Positions 35,714-44,224 of a DNA stretch of 64,000 nt are shown piece by piece. Position 1 is the stretch's first letter; each line of letters starts with the position of its first letter. Location: NCBI RefSeq assembly GCF_016406145.1, contig NZ_CP066306.1, positions 248,001 to 312,000 of the forward strand, given 5' to 3'. The position numbers were made by a program, and so were the translations under genes. The notes under the pieces were generated by a model. The model saw only the letters and a program-made list of their open reading frames with translations. It did not search any database and had not been told where the DNA came from. The stretch comes from Pseudomonas putida (GTDB lineage Bacteria > Pseudomonadota > Gammaproteobacteria > Pseudomonadales > Pseudomonadaceae).

Positions 35714-37444
35714 TTACAGCTTCGGCATCTGCCCGATTCGCGCCACCATCTCGCTCACCACCTGCAAGTCCAGCATGAACTGCTCTACGGTCTTGAACTC
35801 GTTGTCATTGTGCCCGGTGTACTTCACGTCCGGCATTGCCAAGCCAAACTGCACGCCGTTGGGCAGGTCATGTACCGAGGTGGCGCCGGCTGAAGTGCCG
35901 AACGCGTGCTTCATGCCCAGGTTCTCGGTGGCCACGTCGAGCAGCGCCTTGACCCATTCGCCTTCCGGGTTGCGGTACATCGGTTCGTCAAGGCTATAGT
36001 CGAAGGCCACCGAGGTGTGGCTCTGGCGTGTCCAATTGCCGAGTTTGTCGGCCAATTCGTCCTTGATCGTCGCCAGCGATTTGCCTTTGGGGATGCGCAG
36101 GTTGACCGCAAGTTTCAGGCCTTTTTCATCCACGCCTACAAACGTCAGCGATGTCGTCAGCGGGCCCATGAACTCGTCCTCAAAGCCTATGCCGAGGTGT
36201 TTGCCCAGGTAGTCCAGCCCCCAGTTGTCGGCAGCGTAGCGTGCAGCATCGGTGAAGTGGTTGTGCTTGAGCGGCACCTGCGCGCCAAGGCCATTGATGA
36301 AGACCAGCATGCGCGCCACCGGATTGACCCCCGATTCCGGCTCGGAAGAATGCGCAGAAACACCTGTCACGGTAAGCAGTACGTTTTTGCCATCGACCTT
36401 GGCATCGATGCTGAAGTCGCCACCATTGCGCTTCACAAAGTCGGCACCTGCTTTTTCAAGCTGCGTTGCCAGTTGCGCCGGATTGTCGGCGGCCAGGGTG
36501 GCTACCGAGGTGGTCGGAATCTGGTTGGTGGCCAGCCCGCCGGTGAGGTGGGTGATCTCCGCTCCCTTGCCACTGCCTGGGCGTGTACTGAAACTGGCCA
36601 TGACCGTGCCGTAGCCTTTTTCGGCTATCACAACCGGGTAACCGCCATCGAGCGCCAGATTGTAAGCGGGCGTGGGGTTGCGCTCGAAGTAGTAGGGGAT
36701 GGCATCACCGCTGGTTTCCTCGGTGGTGTCGATGAGTAACTTGAACTGCCGGGCCAGCGGTAGGTTCTCGTCTTTCGCAACTTTAAGCGCGTAAAGCGCG
36801 ACGACGATGCCGTTCTTGTCGTCTTCGGTGCCACGCCCGTACATGCGATCGCCCACCAAGGTGACCTTGAACGGGTCCAGGCGTGTACCGTCGGCCAGTT
36901 TCCAGTTGTCCGGGTTGACCGGCACGACGTCGGCGTGGGCATGGATGCCTACCACTTCCTGGCCGGCACCCAGCGAAACTTCGTAGACGCGGTTGTCGAT
37001 ATTGCGGAAGGTCAGGCCAAAGCCCTCGGCCAAAGCTTTGATCTTTTCAGCGATCTTGAGGAACTCGGGGTTCTCGTGCTGAGGGACACCGTCGACGCTG
37101 AAGGTGGGGATGGCCACCAGTTCACGCAGGGTATCGGTAGCAGCCTTGCCATACTTGATACGGGTATACAGGCCGAGCAGGCGGTTAATTTGGTTCTGCT
37201 GCTCGGCGTTGAGCGGCGTACCCGCCAGGTAGGTGTCGAGGGTGCCGTCCAGGTTGTCGGCTTTAGCCTGTTCGCTGGCCTTAAGCTTGCCGAGGAATTG
37301 CTTGAAGTCGCTTGGCTCGGTGCCGTCGAAGGCCTTGACGATCGCGGCGGACTGCTGCTGCGTAAGGTTGGCCTGGGCGGGTTGGGTGAACAGGCCGATG
37401 CTGGCCAGCAGCAGGGTAGTGGCAGTGAGCTTTTTCAAATGCAT
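35714..37444 (-). CDS. Secreted M20-family dipeptidase
   Basis: This 576-residue metallopeptidase has a Sec signal peptide (residues 1-25, ...FTQPAQA), an N-terminal helical region absent from short M20 enzymes, and the M20 core. Metal and catalytic motifs are visible: [16 protein letters not shown], the bridging Asp in [10 protein letters not shown], and the Glu pair in DTTEETSGD. It resembles the PepV/DapE-like Sapep dipeptidases. The start [15 protein letters not shown] is preferred; an ATG four codons earlier sits too close to the ribosome site. It is probably periplasmic and used for peptide scavenging. Confidence 0.85.
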   Translation of the reverse strand: MHLKKLTATTLLLASIGLFTQPAQANLTQQQSAAIVKAFDGTEPSDFKQFLGKLKASEQAKADNLDGTLDTYLAGTPLNAEQQNQINRLLGLYTRIKYGKAATDTLRELVAIPTFSVDGVPQHENPEFLKIAEKIKALAEGFGLTFRNIDNRVYEVSLGAGQEVVGIHAHADVVPVNPDNWKLADGTRLDPFKVTLVGDRMYGRGTEDDKNGIVVALYALKVAKDENLPLARQFKLLIDTTEETSGDAIPYYFERNPTPAYNLALDGGYPVVIAEKGYGTVMASFSTRPGSGKGAEITHLTGGLATNQIPTTSVATLAADNPAQLATQLEKAGADFVKRNGGDFSIDAKVDGKNVLLTVTGVSAHSSEPESGVNPVARMLVFINGLGAQVPLKHNHFTDAARYAADNWGLDYLGKHLGIGFEDEFMGPLTTSLTFVGVDEKGLKLAVNLRIPKGKSLATIKDELADKLGNWTRQSHTSVAFDYSLDEPMYRNPEGEWVKALLDVATENLGMKHAFGTSAGATSVHDLPNGVQFGLAMPDVKYTGHNDNEFKTVEQFMLDLQVVSEMVARIGQMPKL

Positions 37445-37569
37445 GGGTGTGCGCATTCCTTCGCAGGTCAGTGTCAATGGGATGCCCGTCGAGAAACGGG
37501 AAGGTGCCCACGCTAACATCAATGACCCATGGCACGGGAGTGCCAGAAACGCGATGTACTGCACAAACG

Positions 37570-37601
37570 AAAAAGCCCCGGGCGCATGCCCAGGGCTTTT
37601 T
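37570..37601. terminator. Bidirectional terminator between tRNA-Arg and the peptidase gene
   Basis: AAAAAGCCC and GGGCTTTTT flank a CGGG/CCCA-containing stem, giving a long hairpin with T runs in both directions. On the minus strand it lies 4 bases after the tRNA 3' end and would end its transcript. Confidence 0.85.
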
Positions 37602-37605
37602 GATA

Positions 37606-37682
37606 TGGCGCACTCGGCGGGATTCGAACCCACGACCCCTGCCTTCGGAGGGCAGTACTCTATCCAGCTGAGCTACGAGTGC
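37606..37682 (-). tRNA. tRNA-Arg (anticodon CCG)
   Basis: A complete 77-base cloverleaf is visible on the minus strand. The acceptor stem GCACTCG pairs with CGAGTGC, the anticodon stem is CTGCC/GGCAG with loop CTCCGAA (anticodon CCG, reading CGG), and a normal T arm contains GTTCGAATC. The encoded 3' CCA is present after discriminator G. Its first 10 bases overlap the end of the upstream gene at 37673-38035. Confidence 0.95.
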
Positions 37683-38035
37683 AACGCGCACGCATGATAC
37701 CCATCTGATTCGGTTGCGTCCATCGCCTTGATCTTGGTCCATTTTTCCTGATCCAGGCTCACTTGCGCGACGCACACCAGATTGCGCAATTTTTGCGCAA
37801 TCACCTCCGCCCGGTGTCCACTCAGGCCGCCGATACCTATTTCGATATCCAGCCAGTCATCCTGCCGGCTGACCTGCACGCTGTGCGGCGTCAGAAACTG
37901 CAGGGCGAACAGGTTGAGTACCCGGCACAGGGTGTCCGGCTCGGCTTCGGCTTGCAGGCGATAGCACACGGTGCGGTGGTTACTGCTGGCGGCCCAGACA
38001 TCGGTTCGGGGCAGGGGGCGTTCGAAAGGGTTCAT
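37673..38035 (-). CDS. Small ACT-like domain protein
   Basis: This 120-residue protein has a central region (residues 21-85, [47 protein letters not shown]) with the beta-alpha-beta pattern of ACT domains and some resemblance to IlvM-type regulatory subunits. The start [14 protein letters not shown] is preferred. It is divergent from an Lrp-family gene, which suggests amino-acid-related regulation. The last two codons and the TAG stop are formed by bases 2-10 of tRNA-Arg. The family call is moderate. Confidence 0.65.
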   Translation of the reverse strand: MNPFERPLPRTDVWAASSNHRTVCYRLQAEAEPDTLCRVLNLFALQFLTPHSVQVSRQDDWLDIEIGIGGLSGHRAEVIAQKLRNLVCVAQVSLDQEKWTKIKAMDATESDGYHACALHS

Positions 38036-38161
38036 GCTGGTCTCCGCAAGGTAGGGAGAAATTCTGGCAGGTTGATGACGGTATTTTTTCGCTATGATTT
38101 GACGAATTAGCCGTTCAGGCGAATTGATCAATTTGAAATATGCAAGCTTTGGGGGTTTTTA

Positions 38162-38632
38162 ATGCAAAGCGAACTGGATGCGTATGATCGGCGGATTCTC
38201 GAGCTTCTTCAGGAGGATGCTTCACTGTCCAGCGCGCAGATTGCCGAGCGCGTAGGGCTGTCGCAGTCACCGTGCTGGCGCCGTATTCAGCGGCTCAAGG
38301 ACGAGGGGGTGATCCGTGGGCAGGTCACCTTGCTTGATCGCAAGAAGGTCGGCCTGAACACGCAGATCTTTGCCGAGGTGAAACTGAACGCACATGGTCG
38401 CTCCAACTTCACCGAGTTCACCGAGGCGATCCGGGGCTTTCCCGAGGTGCTGGAATGTTATGTGCTGATGGGGTCAGTAGACTTCCTGTTGCGTATCGTC
38501 ACACAGGATATCGAGGCTTATGAGCGGTTCTTCTTCGAAAAGCTGTCGAACGTGCCAGGGATTCAGGAGGTCAATTCCATTGTGGCGCTGTCGGAGATCA
38601 AGTCCACCACCAGCCTGCCGCTGATGCGCTGA
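38162..38632 (+). CDS. Lrp/AsnC family transcriptional regulator
   Basis: This 156-residue regulator has an N-terminal winged helix-turn-helix (residues 7-55, SSAQIAERVGLSQSPCWRRIQRLKDEGVI) and a C-terminal RAM ligand-sensing domain (residues 65-150). Proteins of this type bind amino acids and usually control a neighbouring gene. The divergent ACT-like gene, with a 126-base intergenic AT-rich region, is the obvious candidate target besides itself. The ligand is not known. Confidence 0.93.
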   Translation: MQSELDAYDRRILELLQEDASLSSAQIAERVGLSQSPCWRRIQRLKDEGVIRGQVTLLDRKKVGLNTQIFAEVKLNAHGRSNFTEFTEAIRGFPEVLECYVLMGSVDFLLRIVTQDIEAYERFFFEKLSNVPGIQEVNSIVALSEIKSTTSLPLMR

Positions 38633-38638
38633 GACTGT

Positions 38639-38710
38639 CGCCGGCAAGCCGGCCCCTACACGTCAACCACGGCTCTCGGGGCCGTGGCGATCGTAGGGCT
38701 TGCCGGCGAT
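38639..38710. repeat. REP element pair (imperfect)
   Basis: TCGCCGGCAAGCC (38639-38651) and GGCTTGCCGGCGA (38697-38709) are inverted copies. Between them lies a second short hairpin, CCACGGC/GCCGTGG. They separate the Lrp gene from the convergent CYTH-CHAD gene. Confidence 0.8.
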
Positions 38711-38726
38711 GATGCACAAGCGAATG

Positions 38727-40103
38727 TCAGGCCTTGAGCAGATGCTTCCAGCCACGGCTCTGATCAATCGCACGGGCCTGTTCCACGCGGGCCTCCAGCA
38801 GCTCGCCAGGCTCTTCGGCCAGTGGCAGCTCAGCCAGCTCAAGCAGCTTTTTCAGGTCGCCATACAGGCGGTCCATCTGCGGAGCCTCGAGCACATGGCG
38901 CGCATGGTGCAGCCAGGCCAGCAACTGTTCGATGCGCGGCAGTTGTTCTGCCAGGTCTTCCGGGCGTTGGGTGTAAAGCGGTAGCTTCAGCGCACGGCCT
39001 TCTTCGCCCAGCAGGTGTGCCACCCAGCTGGCCAGTTGCGCCTTGCCCTGGCGTTCGCCACGGCCCTTGCGCTCTGCGGTCCAGGCACGGGCCAGCAGCC
39101 AGCGTGATGTTTCCAGGGAAAATTGGCCCCAGCGCACGTCTTCGAGCTCTTCGAGGAACTGCTCTGGCGCGGCGCGACGGATGTCTTCGTCGTCATTGCC
39201 GGCCTGTACCAGCGGGCGCCAGTCTTCCAGCAGCGCGTCCAGGCTGGCGCGCAGGTCACGGGTGCTGGCACGCGGCGCGGCTTGGCCAAGGCTTGCGACC
39301 AGTGCACGCAGTTCTGCCAGGCACTGTACCCAGTCCTGCAGCAGGCGCCAGTGGCCATTGTGGCGGTATTGCTCGGCCAGGCGCTGGCTGCTGCCCAGCA
39401 GTTGCCAGGCAAGGGCAGCGAAGGCATCGTCGACTGGCATTTCGGCGTCCAGTTCGGTGCTTGGCAGGCCCAGTTCGTAGCTGTCCGGCTCCAGCAGGCG
39501 GTAACCGCGCTCGGCCTTGCTGATGTCGCACGGCATCAGGGGCAGGCTGGCGGCCAGCTCGGCGGCCAGCTCCAGCAGCGCTTCGGGGGCACCTTCGCGC
39601 AGTTCCAGCTCCAGCTCGCAGATCTCTTCCTTGCGTTTGCCGGCAATCACGAAGCCCTGGTCCAGCGCTGCCTCGATCACCACTTTGCTCTTGCCGCGGC
39701 CCCAGGCGATCTCAGCGAATTCGCGAGTGAAATCGGTGGTGAACAGCGGTTTGATGGATTTTTTGTCCAGTTCGGCCAGTTGCTCAGGCCAGCAGGTGGC
39801 GTCGAGCTTTTTCAGGTCGAGTTTGACTTTATCCAGGTGCCACTCGTATTCGTTGCGTTCGGACAGGCCGGCGACGCTTTGGCCACGGCACTTCAGGGTC
39901 TGGATGATCACCTCGCCGTCGCGGCGCAGGCGCAGCGCGACTCGGGCAGCAGAAAGGTCGCGCTCAGGGGTATCGAAGTACTGGTTGAGCAGCTCGCGGG
40001 TCTGCCAGCCGGACTTGTTGCGCTTTTTCAGCAGAGGGTGCTCGCGCAGTGCGGCCAGGGTGTCGCGGCTGGCGCGGAGCTTGAGTTCGGTTTCTTTGTG
40101 CAT
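38727..40103 (-). CDS. CYTH and CHAD domain protein (triphosphate-binding)
   Basis: This 458-residue protein has an N-terminal CYTH domain with the ExExK motif (ETELK, Glu4, Glu6, Lys8) and the basic and acidic residues of the triphosphate tunnel (residues 1-205). The C-terminal CHAD domain (about residues 225-458) is helical and rich in Arg/His. CYTH enzymes hydrolyse inorganic triphosphate and CHAD domains bind polyphosphate, so a role at polyphosphate is likely. It resembles E. coli YgiF. Confidence 0.9.
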   Translation of the reverse strand: MHKETELKLRASRDTLAALREHPLLKKRNKSGWQTRELLNQYFDTPERDLSAARVALRLRRDGEVIIQTLKCRGQSVAGLSERNEYEWHLDKVKLDLKKLDATCWPEQLAELDKKSIKPLFTTDFTREFAEIAWGRGKSKVVIEAALDQGFVIAGKRKEEICELELELREGAPEALLELAAELAASLPLMPCDISKAERGYRLLEPDSYELGLPSTELDAEMPVDDAFAALAWQLLGSSQRLAEQYRHNGHWRLLQDWVQCLAELRALVASLGQAAPRASTRDLRASLDALLEDWRPLVQAGNDDEDIRRAAPEQFLEELEDVRWGQFSLETSRWLLARAWTAERKGRGERQGKAQLASWVAHLLGEEGRALKLPLYTQRPEDLAEQLPRIEQLLAWLHHARHVLEAPQMDRLYGDLKKLLELAELPLAEEPGELLEARVEQARAIDQSRGWKHLLKA

Positions 40104-40217
40104 CGCAGGCTCGAAGAGGGGCGTGATTGCCGTGCAGTCTACAGCAGTGTGCCGGCAACGGTTTATTCCTTACGGCGGATGGCCCTATGATGGGCAATGC
40201 TTCCGAGGAGTTCGCGT

Positions 40218-41360
40218 ATGTCGTTGCCCACGCTGAAAGACCAGTTTGCCGCTTTGATCGCCGCGCCCTCGGTCAGCTGCACCCAACCTGCACTGGACCA
40301 GTCCAACCGCCAGGTCATCGACCTGCTGGCAGGCTGGTTGGGCGACCTGGGGTTTAGCTGCGACATCCAGCAGGTCAGCCCAGGCAAGTTCAACCTGTTG
40401 GCCAGCCGTGGCACTGGGCCGGGCGGGCTTGTGCTGGCTGGCCACAGCGACACGGTGCCGTATGACGAGCAGTTGTGGACGAGCGACCCGCTCAAGCTGA
40501 CCGAGGTCGATGGTCGCTGGGTGGGCCTGGGCAGCTGCGACATGAAGGGTTTTTTCGCCTTGATCATCGAAGCGGTGATTCCGTTGCTGGAGCATGACTT
40601 CAAGCAGCCGCTGCTGGTCCTCGCTACCTGCGACGAAGAAAGCTCGATGTCCGGTGCCCGCGCCTTGGCCGAGGCGGGTCAGCCGCTTGGCCGTGCGGCG
40701 GTCATCGGTGAGCCGACCGGTCTGCGCCCGATCCGCATGCACAAGGGGATCCTCATGGACCGCATCGACATTCTCGGGCGCAGCGGCCATTCCTCTGACC
40801 CAAGCCTTGGCCACAGCGCGCTGGAGGCCATGCACGCGGTGATGGGTGAGCTGATGGGCCTGCGCCGGCAATGGCAGGAAACCTACCGCAACCCGCAATT
40901 CACCGTGCCCACGCCGACCATGAACTTTGGCTGCATCCACGGTGGCGACAACCCCAACCGTATTTGCGGCCAGTGTGCCCTGGAGTTCGACCTGCGCCCA
41001 CTGCCAGGCATGGATGTAGAGCAGTTGCGTGCAGCCATCCGTGAAAAGCTTCGACCGGTGGCCGAGCGCCATGAGGTGCGTATTGACTACGCGCCGCTGT
41101 TCCCCGAGGTGCCACCATTCGAGCAGGCGGCCGATGCCGAACTGGTGCAGGTGGCCGAGCGCTTGACCGGCCATCGCGCCGAAGCGGTGGCGTTCGGTAC
41201 CGAAGCGCCTTATCTTCAGCAGCTGGGTTGTCAGACCATCGTTCTTGGCCCTGGCGACATTGCCTGCGCCCACCAGCCGGGCGAATACCTGGAAATGTCA
41301 CGAATCGAGCCTACCGTGCGTCTATTGCGTGACCTGATCCGGCACTATTGCCTGAATTAA
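40218..41360 (+). CDS. argE: Acetylornithine deacetylase (M20 family)
   Basis: This 380-residue M20 enzyme has the metal ligands in GHSDTVPYD, the LGSCDMKG Asp and the catalytic Glu pair in CDEESSMSGA. ArgE removes the acetyl group from N-acetylornithine. Pseudomonads also recycle the acetyl group through ArgJ, so this enzyme may have a secondary role. The ATG at 40218 has GAGGAG 7 bases upstream. argA follows 125 bases later with a possible leader peptide between. Confidence 0.9.
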   Translation: MSLPTLKDQFAALIAAPSVSCTQPALDQSNRQVIDLLAGWLGDLGFSCDIQQVSPGKFNLLASRGTGPGGLVLAGHSDTVPYDEQLWTSDPLKLTEVDGRWVGLGSCDMKGFFALIIEAVIPLLEHDFKQPLLVLATCDEESSMSGARALAEAGQPLGRAAVIGEPTGLRPIRMHKGILMDRIDILGRSGHSSDPSLGHSALEAMHAVMGELMGLRRQWQETYRNPQFTVPTPTMNFGCIHGGDNPNRICGQCALEFDLRPLPGMDVEQLRAAIREKLRPVAERHEVRIDYAPLFPEVPPFEQAADAELVQVAERLTGHRAEAVAFGTEAPYLQQLGCQTIVLGPGDIACAHQPGEYLEMSRIEPTVRLLRDLIRHYCLN

Positions 41361-41403
41361 ACGTCCACCCTGCTGATTCGTCTTTGCCTAGAGGAGACCG
41401 CGC

Positions 41404-41430
41404 GTGACCGCAAGCCTGTTCCGACGATGA
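41404..41430 (+). CDS. Candidate 8-residue leader peptide upstream of argA
   Basis: A GTG start has an excellent ribosome site (GAGGAG, 7 bases from the end of the site to the start). It opens MTASLFRR, ending with two consecutive rare CGA arginine codons before TGA. Its stop overlaps the ATG of a second mini-ORF (MILNAV, 41427-41447). argA itself, starting at 41486, has only a weak ribosome site. The arrangement would fit arginine-sensing attenuation or translational control, but this is inference from one sequence. Confidence 0.35.
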   Translation: MTASLFRR

Positions 41431-41485
41431 TCCTGAACGCCGTGTGATCCAACGTTCTCCGTCCACTTTATCCACAGGCCCTGTC

Positions 41486-42784
41486 ATGCCCGATTACGTC
41501 AACTGGCTGCGTCATGCCTCCCCGTACATCAATGCCCATCGCGACTGCACCTTTGTGGTCATGCTCCCCGGCGATGGGGTAGAACATCCGAATTTCGGCA
41601 ATATCGTCCATGACCTGGTTCTGCTGCACAGCCTGGGCGTGCGCCTGGTGCTGGTGCATGGCTCGCGCCCGCAGATCGAGAGCCGGCTGGCGGCCCGTGG
41701 CCTGACTCCGCACTACCACCATGGCCTGCGCATTACTGATGCGGCAACCCTGGACTGCGTGATCGACGCGGTGGGTGCCTTGCGCCTGGCCATCGAAGCA
41801 CGCCTGTCGATGGACATCGCCGCCTCGCCGATGCAGGGCTCGCGCCTGCGCGTGGCCTGCGGCAACCTGGTGACCGCCCGTCCTATCGGCGTGCTCGAAG
41901 GGGTGGACTACCACCACACCGGTGAAGTACGGCGCATCGACCGCAAAGGCATCAGCCGCCTGCTCGACGAGCGCTCGATTGTGTTGCTTTCACCGCTGGG
42001 CTACTCGCCGACTGGTGAGATCTTCAACTTGGCCTGCGAAGATGTGGCCACCCGTGCTGCCATCGAATTGGGTGCCGACAAGCTGTTGCTGTTTGGCGCC
42101 GAGCCCGGGCTGCTGGATGAGAGCGGCAAGCTGGTGCGTGAATTGCGCCCGCAACAGGTCGCACCGCACCTGGCGCGGCTGGGTAGTGATTACCAAGGCG
42201 AGTTGCTCGATGCCGCCGCCGAGGCATGTAAGGGTGGCGTGGCGCGTAGCCACATCGTCAGCTATGCCGAGGACGGCGCACTGCTCACCGAACTGTTCAC
42301 CCGCGGCGGTGGCGGCACGCTGGTGTCGCAGGAGCAGTTCGAAGTAGTGCGCGAGGCGACCATCGAGGATGTGGGGGGGTTGCTGGAACTGATCAGCCCG
42401 CTGGAAGAGCAGGGCATTCTGGTGCGGCGCTCACGTGAAGTGCTGGAGCGTGAGATCGAGCAGTTCAGCGTGGTCGAGCGCGAGGGCATGATCATCGCTT
42501 GCGCGGCGTTGTATCCGATTGCCGATTCTCAGGCGGGTGAGCTGGCGTGCCTGGCAGTGAACCCGGAGTACCGCCATGGCGGGCGCGGTGACGAGCTGCT
42601 GGAGAGGATCGAGAGCCGGGCGCGGGCTTTGGGGTTGAATACCTTGTTCGTGCTTACCACCCGGACCGCGCACTGGTTCCGCGAGCGTGGCTTTGCCCCC
42701 AGTGGGGTAGAGCGGCTGCCGTCGGCGCGAGCATCACTGTACAACTACCAGCGCAATTCGAAGATTTTCGAAAAGTCTCTGTAA
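41486..42784 (+). CDS. argA: N-acetylglutamate synthase
   Basis: This 432-residue enzyme has an N-terminal amino-acid-kinase-like domain (residues 1-290, including VLVHGSRPQIESRL), which binds arginine for feedback inhibition. A C-terminal GNAT acetyltransferase domain (about residues 295-432, LACLAVNPEYRHGGRGDELLERIE) carries the acetyl-CoA motif. It commits glutamate to arginine synthesis. The start MPDYVNWLRHASPYI is the family N-terminus; a longer frame is open but unsupported. Confidence 0.94.
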   Translation: MPDYVNWLRHASPYINAHRDCTFVVMLPGDGVEHPNFGNIVHDLVLLHSLGVRLVLVHGSRPQIESRLAARGLTPHYHHGLRITDAATLDCVIDAVGALRLAIEARLSMDIAASPMQGSRLRVACGNLVTARPIGVLEGVDYHHTGEVRRIDRKGISRLLDERSIVLLSPLGYSPTGEIFNLACEDVATRAAIELGADKLLLFGAEPGLLDESGKLVRELRPQQVAPHLARLGSDYQGELLDAAAEACKGGVARSHIVSYAEDGALLTELFTRGGGGTLVSQEQFEVVREATIEDVGGLLELISPLEEQGILVRRSREVLEREIEQFSVVEREGMIIACAALYPIADSQAGELACLAVNPEYRHGGRGDELLERIESRARALGLNTLFVLTTRTAHWFRERGFAPSGVERLPSARASLYNYQRNSKIFEKSL

Positions 42785-42815
42785 GCCAGGGAATCGAGTG
42801 CCCTGCCAACCAACG

Positions 42816-42844
42816 AAAAACGCCGCCCCAGAGGGCGGCGTTTT
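42816..42844. terminator. Bidirectional terminator between argA and spuI
   Basis: AAAAACGCCGCCC and GGGCGGCGTTTT form a strong stem with a 5-base loop and T runs on both strands. It serves the convergent argA and spuI transcripts. Confidence 0.88.
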
Positions 42845-42847
42845 CAT

Positions 42848-44224
42848 TTACACGGTATGCAGATACCAGTTGTACTCGAGGTCGGAGATCGAATGCTCGA
42901 ACTCCTCCAGCTCGCTCTCCTTGCACGCGACGAAGATGTCGATGTACTTCGGATCGATGTACTTGTTCAGGATCTCGCTGTCGTCCAGCTCGCGCAGAGC
43001 ATCGCGCAGGTTGTTCGGCAGGCTCTGCTCCAGCTGCTCGTACGAGTTGCCTTCGATCGGCTCACCCGGCTCGACCTTGTTGGTCAGACCATGGTGCACA
43101 CCAGCCAGCACGGCGGCCATCATCAGGTACGGGTTGGCGTCGGCGCCGGCCACGCGGTGCTCAAGGCGTACTGCGTCGGGCGAGCCGGTCGGCACGCGCA
43201 GGGCTACGGTGCGGTTGTCCAGGCCCCAGCTCGGCGCGTTCGGCACGTAGAACTGAGCGCCAAAGCGACGATACGAGTTGACGTTCGGGCAAAGGAACGC
43301 CATCGACGCAGGCAGGGTCTCGAGCACACCGCCGACAGCGTGACGTAGCGCGGCGTTCTGCTCGGGATCCTCGCTGGTGAAGATGTTGTTGCCATCCTTG
43401 TCCAGCACGGAAATGTGTACATGCAGGCCGTTGCCTGCCTGGCCCGGGTAGGGCTTGGCCATGAACGTGGTATCCATTTCATGGTCGTAGGCGATGTTCT
43501 TGATCAGGCGCTTGAGCAGCACTGCATAGTCACAGGCCTTGAGCGGGTCGGGGACGTGGTGCAGGTTGACTTCGAACTGTGCCGGGGCGCTTTCCTTGAC
43601 GATGGCGTCGGCCGGAATGCCTTGCTCCTTGGCGCCTTCGAGGATGTCCTGCAGGCAATCGGCGTATTCGTCGAGATCGTCGATCAGGTACACCTGGGTC
43701 GACTGCGGGCGCTTGCCCGAGATCGGTGAGCGTGGTGGCTGCGGGCGGCCGTTCACGTTCTCCTGGTCGATCAGGTAGAACTCCAGTTCGAACGCGGCGC
43801 AGATGGTCAGGCCCAGGTCGTCGAACTTGCTCACCACCTGACGCAGCACTTCACGAGGGTCGGCGAAGAAAGGCTCGCCTTCAAGCTCGTGCATGGTCAT
43901 CAGCAGCTGTGCGGTTGGGCGTTTCTGCCACGGCTCGTTACAGAGCGTATCCGGGATCGGATAGCAGATGCGGTCAGCATCGCCGATGTCCAGGCCAAGC
44001 CCGGTGCTTTCGACGGTGGAACCGTTGATATCGAGGGCGAAGAGGGAGGCCGGCAGGTTGATGCCTTTCTCGTAAACCTTGTGGAGGCTGGTGCGCTCTA
44101 TGCGCTTGCCGCGCACCACACCATTCATATCTGCAATCAGAAGGTCAACGTAGAGAACCTCAGGATGTTCCTTAAGGAACGCGTTCGCTTCGTTAAGCTG
44201 AACGGCACGCGGGGGTACCGACAT
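42848..44224 (-). CDS. spuI: Gamma-glutamylpolyamine synthetase, SpuI type
   Basis: This 458-residue glutamine synthetase-like enzyme ligates glutamate to polyamines, the first step of gamma-glutamylated putrescine or spermidine breakdown. It has the N-terminal beta-grasp (VLYVDLLIADMNGVVRGKRI), the catalytic FELEFYLID motif, AGNGLHVHISV and the NPYLMMAAVLAGV segment. It is divergent from the spuB operon, with 574 bases between. True GlnA is normally a separate, longer enzyme, so this is a polyamine-type paralogue. Confidence 0.9.
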   Translation of the reverse strand: MSVPPRAVQLNEANAFLKEHPEVLYVDLLIADMNGVVRGKRIERTSLHKVYEKGINLPASLFALDINGSTVESTGLGLDIGDADRICYPIPDTLCNEPWQKRPTAQLLMTMHELEGEPFFADPREVLRQVVSKFDDLGLTICAAFELEFYLIDQENVNGRPQPPRSPISGKRPQSTQVYLIDDLDEYADCLQDILEGAKEQGIPADAIVKESAPAQFEVNLHHVPDPLKACDYAVLLKRLIKNIAYDHEMDTTFMAKPYPGQAGNGLHVHISVLDKDGNNIFTSEDPEQNAALRHAVGGVLETLPASMAFLCPNVNSYRRFGAQFYVPNAPSWGLDNRTVALRVPTGSPDAVRLEHRVAGADANPYLMMAAVLAGVHHGLTNKVEPGEPIEGNSYEQLEQSLPNNLRDALRELDDSEILNKYIDPKYIDIFVACKESELEEFEHSISDLEYNWYLHTV

